In this document: piece by piece, positions 30,160 to 36,445 of the stretch
Layout of the letters: every line of letters begins with the position of its first letter
How positions within the stretch are numbered: the stretch's first letter is position 1
Source of the DNA: a candidate division KSB1 bacterium
GTDB lineage: Bacteria > Zhuqueibacterota > Zhuqueibacteria > Residuimicrobiales > Krinioviventaceae
Reading direction: 5' to 3'
NCBI GenBank assembly: GCA_034521575.1
Contig: JAXHMJ010000004.1
Location: 62,001 to 126,000, forward strand
Length of the DNA stretch: 64,000 nt
Made by a program: the position numbers and the translations under genes
Notes under the pieces: generated by a model
The model's database searches: none
Seen by the model: the letters and a program-made list of their open reading frames with translations, nothing else
Told to the model about the DNA's origin: nothing

Positions 30160-30202
30160 ATGTGCGCAGGCATTACTTGCACGGTCTTTTAGCATGAAAC
30201 AC

Positions 30203-30343
30203 AACGTTTGCGTGTATGAGAAGTTTCGCCGACTTCCTTATTATTATATCATAGAGGAGGCGAAATTTGGGTGAAAGAAAAAGTGCAACCTTTGAAAATT
30301 AAATAACGCACTTTTTCTTGAACCTCATACACGCTGTTATGTG
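30203..30343 (-). other. attC-like site with three-way junction
   Basis: Core AAC (30203-30205) and GTTATGTG (30336-30343). Outer stem GCGTGTATGAG / CTCATACACGC is a perfect 11 bp. Inside it are two further stems: AAGTTTCGCC (30221-30230) with GGCGAAATTT, and AAGAAAAAGTGC (30275-30286) with GCACTTTTTCTT (30308-30319). Confidence 0.75.
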
Positions 30344-30354
30344 ATGTTCGGCTT

Positions 30355-30519
30355 TTATGCTCTTTTATTAGATGTAGCAAGAATGATAAAACCGATTCCA
30401 GACAAAATTGAGGTAATGTCATAAGTTAAAACTCTTGAGTCATCAATAATATTTCCTATACCATTTAACAACAAAAGAGCACCCAGAACTATTAACGAAA
30501 TTTTGAAAGTTTTGTTCAT
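30355..30519 (-). CDS. 54-residue small membrane protein
   Basis: Two hydrophobic helices: SLIVLGALLLLNGIGNII and DITSILSGIGFIILAT, joined by a short acidic loop. Strong ribosome site GAGGAGA right before the ATG. It is the only gene in a cassette bounded by two clear attC-like sites. Function unknown; two-helix proteins are common in integron arrays. Confidence 0.75.
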   Translation of the reverse strand: MNKTFKISLIVLGALLLLNGIGNIIDDSRVLTYDITSILSGIGFIILATSNKRA

Positions 30520-30566
30520 AATTTCTCCTCAAGTTATAAATAAATTAAATAAAAGCCGAATTTCCC

Positions 30567-30698
30567 ATAACGGTTCGCAAATATGATTAGTTGCGGAATG
30601 CGTGGTGCTTTCCTGTCGAAAAGCACCGAGATTAATGCGGGCTACAAACCTTGATTATCCGCACCGAAACCGCAATTAATTATATTTTGCTGTTGGCG
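30567..30698 (-). other. attC-like site before the DUF3667 gene
   Basis: Core AAC (30569-30571) and GTTGG (30692-30696). A stem of about 20 bp, 30577-30596 with 30670-30690, has a single bulged base. The apical hairpin GGTGCTTT (30604-30611) pairs with AAAAGCACC (30619-30627). Confidence 0.8.
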
Positions 30699-30705
30699 GT
30701 AGTAT

Positions 30706-31440
30706 TTATTTGCCAATCAACACTATTCCAACTATAAATATTATTATTTGTATTATGAAATAAATATATGCAATAAATGTCAGAAATATCTTAGTATAGA
30801 ATTTTTTAGTATCGAAAAATTGATAAAAAGTCCAAAAAGTAAATAATACTCCAATAATAACTGGAATTCCCTGTAAATAATTATCCTTTAAAAGTACAAA
30901 ACTAAAAATTAGATGAATTATCATTTGTTGACCAGTAACATAAAAATTCAATACTAAGTGTTCAAAATAGTTGTATTTAGATTTTATGAAGGCTAAATAA
31001 GATGCAAGGGAAAAAAAAGGTAAAAATATCAATGTGGCATATTCGTGATTATTTGCCAACCATTTCAAAAAATTTGTGGTTGATAATTCAGTCGAATTAT
31101 CATTATTCAAACCATCTGTAATTCCTGATATTATTTCACTCAAAAAAGTGTTTTTCCCCAGCAAATAGGTCGATATCACATATAATGTAGATGCAAGAAA
31201 TACAAATGCCAATGGTTTAAAATGCTGTTTCCTTTTTCCTTTTAAAAATTGTCTTATACTGTGACCTGGTCTTGTAAATAACTCTTTCACAGTAAATAAA
31301 AATCCGCTATTTAGTTGAAAAATACTATTTGGAATTTCAATTAGTAGATATTTAAAATCAATTTTCTCAACATTTGAATTTTGCCCACAATTATTACAAT
31401 AATTTCCATCAAATTTTTGTCCACAGTTTTTGCAAATCAT
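30706..31440 (-). CDS. DUF3667 zinc-ribbon membrane protein
   Basis: 244 residues. The N-terminal zinc ribbon CKNCGQKFDGNYCNNCGQ is followed by a cytoplasmic stretch and about five hydrophobic segments (for example FKPLAFVFLASTLYVIS and IIQIIIFIVGIVLIGK at the end). LFTRPGHSIRQFLKGKRK is typical of DUF3667, common in Bacteroidetes. Function unknown. It is a single-gene cassette, flanked by attC-like sites on both sides. Confidence 0.85.
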   Translation of the reverse strand: MICKNCGQKFDGNYCNNCGQNSNVEKIDFKYLLIEIPNSIFQLNSGFLFTVKELFTRPGHSIRQFLKGKRKQHFKPLAFVFLASTLYVISTYLLGKNTFLSEIISGITDGLNNDNSTELSTTNFLKWLANNHEYATLIFLPFFSLASYLAFIKSKYNYFEHLVLNFYVTGQQMIIHLIFSFVLLKDNYLQGIPVIIGVLFTFWTFYQFFDTKKFYTKIFLTFIAYIYFIIQIIIFIVGIVLIGK

Positions 31441-31481
31441 AATATGTTAATTCTTTATCTCGTGAGTTTTCAATATTACCG

Positions 31482-31613
31482 CCAACGGTTTGCGGTATGA
31501 AATCGTTGGGGGTTTCGGAGCTACTTCACTATCAAGGTACAACAAACTTTGATGCGAGAACCGAGGCTCGAATAACCACTTCGCCCCCAATGTTTTATGA
31601 CCGCGTGTTAGCA
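31482..31613 (-). other. attC-like site after the DUF3795 cassette
   Basis: Core AAC (31484-31486) and GTTAGC (31607-31612). Arms 31492-31512 and 31584-31604 pair over about 20 positions with one extrahelical C. The stop codon of the DUF3795 gene is the TAA inside the right core. Confidence 0.8.
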
Positions 31614-32036
31614 TGCGTTTTTATTAATCTTAGTTTTACAATTTAGACAAATATCTCTGTGTACACTTAATCCAGAACCACAAACTTTACATTTCCATTT
31701 TTTCTCCTCATTTTTTAAGAAGCTATCAAGTCCTTTAACTTTAATATTTGCAAGGTTTTCAATCATGCTCATATCGTAATTAGTCCTGTATCTTTTATCA
31801 AGGTTTATTAATCTGGTACATGGATATTTCTCGCAATCGTAGCAAAATCCGGATTCAGTTTCTGCTAATAAACTACAGTTTACAATTTTACAACTTCGAC
31901 AAACATTCGGCTTATTCTCATCATCAATTTTAAAGCATCCTCCACATGGTCTTTTTTCTCGCAAATGGCCAATACAAAGTCCACAATTCATTCCACATGG
32001 AGCAATAAGTCCTTGATATTTAAGAGAAGTTGTCAT
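31608..32036 (-). CDS. DUF3795 Cys-rich protein
   Basis: 142 residues. It starts APCGMNCGLCIGHLREK with the DUF3795 motif, followed by PCGGCFK, CRSCKIVNC and GFCYDCEKYPC. A C-terminal zinc ribbon CKVCGSGLSVHRDICLNC is added. Probably metal-binding; function unknown. It overlaps the upstream gene by 17 bases and ends inside an attC core. Confidence 0.85.
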   Translation of the reverse strand: MTTSLKYQGLIAPCGMNCGLCIGHLREKRPCGGCFKIDDENKPNVCRSCKIVNCSLLAETESGFCYDCEKYPCTRLINLDKRYRTNYDMSMIENLANIKVKGLDSFLKNEEKKWKCKVCGSGLSVHRDICLNCKTKINKNAC

Positions 32037-32370
32037 ATTGTGTTAAACAGTTTTTACATGTAATTGCATATTGAACCGTTTCAATGTTCTTATCAACGAT
32101 TGTAAATAAAGGTGAATTATCGTTTGTACAACAAAGTCTATTTTTAATCAGCTTTAAATCCTCTATTGATTTTGTTGGTTCTTTGTCAGTTTTATATTGC
32201 AATCTAAAAGAACCTTTATTTCCACATTTGCAAACAAAATCATATTGAAAATCCTGATAAGTCGAATAACATAAATATCCAACAGTCTTATTGCATTTAT
32301 TGCAATACATCCAACTACCGTTGTTTTTAAGAATCCGACCGTTTTTTATTTCTTTAATCAATTCACTCAT
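32020..32370 (-). CDS. Zinc-ribbon hypothetical protein
   Basis: 116 residues with pairs CNKCNK, CKCGNK and CKNC, which suggest two metal knuckles. Also CCTNDNSPL in the middle. No family recognised. The ATG immediately follows the stop of the upstream membrane protein gene (zero spacing) and the end overlaps the DUF3795 gene, so three genes share one cassette and one transcript. Confidence 0.7.
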   Translation of the reverse strand: MSELIKEIKNGRILKNNGSWMYCNKCNKTVGYLCYSTYQDFQYDFVCKCGNKGSFRLQYKTDKEPTKSIEDLKLIKNRLCCTNDNSPLFTIVDKNIETVQYAITCKNCLTQYDNFS

Positions 32371-32688
32371 TTATCCAATAAATTTTGCTCCGGCGATGCC
32401 AATACCTGCACCAAGTATCAATGAAAAAATAATCATTGGAATTATTGCTTTTTTGTCTTTGGGGAATACAATTATCATTATCGGAATAGCAGTCAATAAA
32501 GCAATGACAATTCCTTTTATCCAAGGTTCTATTCCCCAGTCCACAAATGGAATAATTAATCCAAGTGCAAAATAATGAACAAAAGCAGAAATACTTGCTG
32601 ATTTCTCAAGTTTCATTATTATCATCGGAATAATGTCAATCATTCCTGCTATCAATCCGATTATTATGGCGATTAAAAAATCATTCAT
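32371..32688 (-). CDS. Small multi-pass membrane protein
   Basis: 105 residues with about three to four hydrophobic helices: FLIAIIIGLIAGMIDIIPMI, FALGLIIPFVDWG, IKGIVIALLTAIPIMIIVF and IIPMIIFSLILGAGIGIAG. Charged residues are few and confined to loops. It resembles conserved uncharacterised membrane proteins of Bacteroidetes and archaea. First gene of the three-gene cassette. Confidence 0.75.
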   Translation of the reverse strand: MNDFLIAIIIGLIAGMIDIIPMIIMKLEKSASISAFVHYFALGLIIPFVDWGIEPWIKGIVIALLTAIPIMIIVFPKDKKAIIPMIIFSLILGAGIGIAGAKFIG

Positions 32689-32732
32689 ATCGTAGTTTGC
32701 TTAGTTTAGTTGTAAGTCTCCTAAAATGCATG

Positions 32733-32816
32733 CTAACGTTAGTGTATAATTATTGCTTTTATACCGCTTATTGAGGTGTATAAGAACAATTGTATTTATT
32801 TTCAATTTGGCGTTCA
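32733..32816 (-). other. First attC-like site of the array
   Basis: Core CTAACG (AAC 32735-32737) and GTT (32812-32814). Arms 32745-32765 and 32775-32794 pair imperfectly over about 20 positions with a 9-base loop. It is shorter than most sites; the downstream core is weak. Confidence 0.55.
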
Positions 32817-32838
32817 TGCCGAAGACTGAGTGCACATA

Positions 32839-33012
32839 TTAAACACGAAAGATTATTCCAAAGATTAAAAAAATAATAAGCAATAATAATTCAACTATAA
32901 TCCTTGGATGAAAAATATGGATTTCAAGTCTTTTCATGTTTAGTAACGAGTATATAAGAAACAACATCGCGACTAGAGCAAAAATCAAAAATAAAGTGGA
33001 TTTTGATATCAT
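32839..33012 (-). CDS. 57-residue small membrane protein, first cassette
   Basis: One or two hydrophobic helices: STLFLIFALVAMLFLIYSLL and VELLLLIIFLIFGIIFRV, with a basic loop MKRLEIHIFHPR. It begins 17 bases after the recombinase remnant, with TTGGAT upstream of the ATG. No family recognised. It sits between the recombinase and the first attC-like site, where a first cassette is expected. Confidence 0.6.
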   Translation of the reverse strand: MISKSTLFLIFALVAMLFLIYSLLNMKRLEIHIFHPRIIVELLLLIIFLIFGIIFRV

Positions 33013-33028
33013 AGATCCAATTTAATAT

Positions 33029-33736
33029 TTATTTGTTCAAGTGTGTCGCAAAACTATGTCTGAGCATGTGGGGCGTTACGTTTTTTGACATACCAGCCTT
33101 GCGTGCCGAATTTTTCAGTATATTTGCCACGCTTGTTGTCGAGTATTTTCCACCTGTTTGCCCTTCAAATAGGTAATCCCGAGGCCTATACTCTTTATAG
33201 TAATCTCATAACATCGCTAAGGCATTTTTTGAAAGTAATGTTATTCTATCCTTCTTTCCTTTTGCGCCTCGAATAGTTATAATCATTCTTTCAGAATCAA
33301 TGTCAGAAGTTTTCAATTCTATTAATTCACTTCTCCTCAATCCTGCTGAATATATCAACATGAGAATACATTTATGCTTCATGTTTGTGCACGAGTCAAA
33401 AATTCTTTTTATCTCATTTTTGCTTAAAACTTTTGGTAATCTATGTTCTTTCTTGGGTCTGTGTAATTCATAGTATTGCTTTTCTCTGCCAAGAATTTTT
33501 TCATAGTAGAATTTAATAGCATTAATTCTTTGGTTTTGTTGGCTCGTTGAGATGTCTTCAGATTGAATCAGATGTAGAATATAGGCATTTATTTGTTCTT
33601 TGCTTAATTTTTCCAAGCAGACGCCGCTAAAGTGCTTGTAAAAATCCAAAAAATATTTGCAATAAATATTGATGCTATTTTGACTGTATCTTTTCTGAAT
33701 CAACCGGCTTTTATATTCTTCTAAAGTACTGTTCAT
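33029..33736 (-). pseudogene. Tyrosine recombinase (integrase) remnant
   Basis: The N-terminal core-binding SAM-like domain (about 1-90: SRLIQKRYSQNSINIYCKYF) and part of the catalytic domain are present. The first Arg is in YSAGLRRSELIELK, the Lys strand in RGAKGKKDRITLL, and the HxxR box in HMLRHSFATH. There is an in-frame TGA at codon 177 (33206-33208, probably once CGA because the sequence DYYKEYRPRDYLFEGQ continues in frame). The protein ends HLNK, so the last His/Trp and the nucleophile Tyr are missing. It looks XerC-like and shows no obvious IntI-specific insert. Almost certainly inactive. Confidence 0.85.
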
Positions 33737-34205
33737 TTTGTTCTACCACACATAACCAGTGTGTATACAGTTTCTTATTATCATTCAAAAGAAACTATTC
33801 AAAATTATCTATAAAAGCAATAAAAATAATTTCTTTTAGATTTTTTTATCCTCCCGAGTGCTAAACAGATTGCTTCGCATCGCAATTGTTATCATAAACA
33901 GAAAATACAACCTTGAATACCTGATAAAACCACCCTTTTGATCAATGTTATTTACAAATTTTTTTCGAAACAGGCAAGGGAAAATGAAGAAAAATAAAAA
34001 CGCCGGTCTGTCGTATGGCGCGCAACCTGGACGCCGACTATGCCATGACAATCAAAACGTCCACTACATATCAGCGCAAAACTTGTTAAACAACCCGATT
34101 ACAGAGCCGAGCGGCTTCACAGCATGCAGAATCACAGTACGTACTGCAAACCGTACTGTTTTGAATCTATTAAATCATATGCCGGTATCAGAATCTCATC
34201 CCCGT

Positions 34206-34331
34206 TGGTCAGATGCCGTAGCTGTGTATCACTTTGACAGCGACAGCAGCCGGGCTATGGACAGCCGGAGCGGGTATCACGGTATCATCCCTGGCGCCGA
34301 AAGTTTTCACAGTCAGGAAAATACCCATTGA
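34206..34331 (+). pseudogene. Fragment of a LamG/concanavalin-like domain
   Basis: The frame WSDAVAVYHFDSDSSRAMD followed by SRSGYHGIIPGAESF resembles the start of LamG-type domains seen in secreted proteins of this phylum. The frame upstream (33945-34205) has no recognisable content. Probably a gene remnant at the edge of the array. The whole interval 33737-34393 otherwise holds only AT-rich DNA. Confidence 0.4.
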
Positions 34332-34356
34332 CAAAGAGGCAAATTTTCTTTACAAT
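34328..34356 (+). promoter_or_regulatory. Promoter of the xanthine dehydrogenase-type operon
   Basis: TTGACA (34328-34333), exactly 17 bases, TACAAT (34351-34356). Near-consensus; it lies 38 bases before the first gene. Confidence 0.75.
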
Positions 34357-34393
34357 AAACAAACTTGAATCCATTGATCTACAGAGGTGAATA

Positions 34394-35038
34394 TTGACTC
34401 GTCACTCCCGAAACACACTCTGGGCCGGAATCCTGGGCGGTTCATTGTGGGCGTTTTCCGAGGTCGTGCTGGGCGCCGCACTGCGGGCAACAGCGCTGCC
34501 GTTGCGCAGTACAATACTCACAGGAATTGCTACTTTTATTTTGTTTGCGGCGTTTGCATATACCAGGCGCATCCCCACCCTGATCCTGGCAATGCTGACT
34601 GCTGTATCCGGACGCATTGTCCTGACATTGGCAGCGGGTGCGCAGATCAGCCTCACCAACGGCTCCCTCGCAGTGATTGTCACGGGATTGTGTTTTGCCG
34701 GTGCGCTTTACATGCTTCAAGCTCATAAACATCCCTCATTTGCCTATCTCGGATTCACCGCGGCGACGGCCATCCTCTTATCCGGCACCCTGTTTTATGC
34801 CGCCGGGCTGCATATGGATCCCTGTCCGTACCTGACACAGATGACACCGTTCATGTTCTTTATGCGCGAGAGTCTGCCCTGGGCTGTACTGTCCGCTGTA
34901 AGCGCGCCGTTGGGATATGCAGCGGGACACGCACTCTTGAATGCACAGCAGCGGAACAACCTGAAGCGTCTGACGATATGGGGTCTGACTGCCGGATGCT
35001 GGCTGTGCTGCGCGCTGGTGATTTGGGTTGCCGGTTAA
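34394..35038 (+). CDS. Multi-pass membrane protein of the xdh operon
   Basis: 214 residues with a TTG start after GAGGTG. About six hydrophobic segments, such as ILTGIATFILFAAFAY and LAVIVTGLCFAGALYMLQ; a Cys-Pro pair near MDPCPYLTQMTPFMFF is noticeable. No family recognised. It is the first gene of the operon and precedes the iron-sulfur subunit by 12 bases, so a transport or anchoring role for the molybdenum enzyme is possible but unproven. Confidence 0.7.
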   Translation: MTRHSRNTLWAGILGGSLWAFSEVVLGAALRATALPLRSTILTGIATFILFAAFAYTRRIPTLILAMLTAVSGRIVLTLAAGAQISLTNGSLAVIVTGLCFAGALYMLQAHKHPSFAYLGFTAATAILLSGTLFYAAGLHMDPCPYLTQMTPFMFFMRESLPWAVLSAVSAPLGYAAGHALLNAQQRNNLKRLTIWGLTAGCWLCCALVIWVAG

Positions 35039-35050
35039 GGGAACAAAAAT

Positions 35051-36445
35051 ATGACTTTATTCATCGTCAATCAAACTCTGGTTGAACCGGATATCCCGCC
35101 CGGCACCGCGCTCCTGGATGTGTTGCGCCGCAATCTCGGACTCACAGGCGTCAAAGAAGGCTGCCGCGAAGGCGACTGCGGCGCCTGTACCGTACTGGTG
35201 GGGGAACGCACACGGGACGGCGTGCGCTACAAGACTGCGGTGTCCTGTCTGCTGCCGGTCGGGGATGTGCACGCCAGACATGTGGTCACGATCGAGGGAC
35301 TGAACACCAGCGAATTATCGCCTGTTCAACAAGCCATTGTGGATCAGGGCGCCACTCAGTGCGGATTCTGTACGCCCGGCATTGTGATCGCGCTCACCGG
35401 TTTTCTGCTCAACAGTCCAGATTTGTCCTATAAAGACGCGGTCGCCTGCATGGCCGGCAATATCTGCCGCTGCACCGGCTATACATCCCTCCAACGCGTC
35501 TGTAAACAACTGACCGAGCAGCTATACATCGATGCCGACAGCGGCGAGCGCGTCCAACAGCTGGTACGGGCCGGATATCTCCCGGATTATTTTTTCACCA
35601 TCGAAAAACGCCTGGACGCCATTGATCCTCAGGCATCTGTGAATCCCGGTGCCGTGCGGGTGGCCGGTGGTACGGATTTATTTGTACAACAACCGGATGT
35701 GTTAACAGATAAAGATCTCGAATTCCTGACCCGGCGTCCCGATCTGCAGGGCATCCGCTTGCAGGACGATCATATCGAAATCGGCGCCGCCGTGACAACA
35801 GAGGCGCTGAAAACCAGCAAAGTTCTGAACCGAATCGAAGGATGGCAGAACGCCTTGACCCTTATATCCTCCACGCAGATCCGCGGCCGCGCCACGCTTG
35901 CCGGCAACCTAATTAATGCGTCTCCCATTGGCGATTTGTCGATTATGCTGCTGGCGCTGAATGCCGAGTTGGTGATCCAGGGTGATAACAGCAGCCGCAG
36001 CTTAAAGCTGAATCAGTTTTTCAGAGCCTACAAATCCATAGACCTAAAGCCCGGCGAACTCATCACCTGCATTCGCCTGCCGCTTCCCGCCCCGGAATCC
36101 CGATTTAATTTCGAAAAAGTCTCACGCCGCCGGCATCTGGATATTGCCGGTGTCAACAGCGCCTTGCTGATCACGATCAATGACGGCATCATCGCGCAGG
36201 CTCGACTCTCGGCAGGCGGTGTGGCGCCGGTGCCGCTGTTTCTGAAAAAAAGTTCCGCTCTACTCAAAGGACAGCCGCTATCACGCGGCACGCTGCAGGC
36301 CGTACTGGCAGGTGCAGCGGATGAAATCGATCCGATCTCTGATGTACGCGGCAGCGCAGACTATAAGCGACGGCTTTTGGGACGCCTGATCGGGGCACAT
36401 TTCATCACTTGTTTCCCGGACCTGAACACGGAGGATCTGCTATGA
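35051..36445 (+). CDS. Xanthine dehydrogenase-type small subunit (2Fe-2S and FAD)
   Basis: 464 residues. The plant-type 2Fe-2S domain has CREGDCGACTVLVG. The second cluster domain has QCGFCTPGIVIA and NICRCTGY. The FAD domain (from about residue 190) shows VAGGTDLFV and ATLAGNLINASPIGD, and the C-terminal flavin domain SAGGVAPVPLFLKKS. It passes electrons from the molybdenum site to NAD or another acceptor. The last four bases (ATGA) overlap the large-subunit start. Confidence 0.95.
   Translation: MTLFIVNQTLVEPDIPPGTALLDVLRRNLGLTGVKEGCREGDCGACTVLVGERTRDGVRYKTAVSCLLPVGDVHARHVVTIEGLNTSELSPVQQAIVDQGATQCGFCTPGIVIALTGFLLNSPDLSYKDAVACMAGNICRCTGYTSLQRVCKQLTEQLYIDADSGERVQQLVRAGYLPDYFFTIEKRLDAIDPQASVNPGAVRVAGGTDLFVQQPDVLTDKDLEFLTRRPDLQGIRLQDDHIEIGAAVTTEALKTSKVLNRIEGWQNALTLISSTQIRGRATLAGNLINASPIGDLSIMLLALNAELVIQGDNSSRSLKLNQFFRAYKSIDLKPGELITCIRLPLPAPESRFNFEKVSRRRHLDIAGVNSALLITINDGIIAQARLSAGGVAPVPLFLKKSSALLKGQPLSRGTLQAVLAGAADEIDPISDVRGSADYKRRLLGRLIGAHFITCFPDLNTEDLL

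Larger units (their letters stand above)
20513..33736 (-). mobile_element. Integron-like gene cassette array with degenerate integrase
   Basis: About 13 kb of AT-rich DNA between the GC-richer cimA operon and the xanthine dehydrogenase operon. All cargo genes lie on the minus strand in small groups. Each group is followed by an imperfect hairpin that starts and ends with AAC...GTT cores and has an extrahelical base, the layout of attC sites. A broken tyrosine recombinase lies at the upstream end in the same orientation as the cassettes, unlike the usual divergent intI. An IS110-type element interrupts the array. Cassette content (GNAT, DUF3667, DUF3795, HEPN-MNT) is typical of Bacteroidetes-like mobile pools. 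Confidence 0.75.

Noticed and set aside
30086-30274. 62-codon plus-strand ORF rich in Cys and Ala
   Set aside because: It is a read-through of the inverted repeats at 30102-30159 and 30203-30343.
20513-33736. CRISPR array or phage island
   Set aside because: Repeats are not uniform in sequence or spacing, there are no cas genes, and no phage structural or replication genes occur.
33737-33990. attI site upstream of the recombinase
   Set aside because: Small palindromes exist (ACACA/TGTGT near 33750) but nothing comparable to a GTTRRRY core beside a cassette; not claimed.
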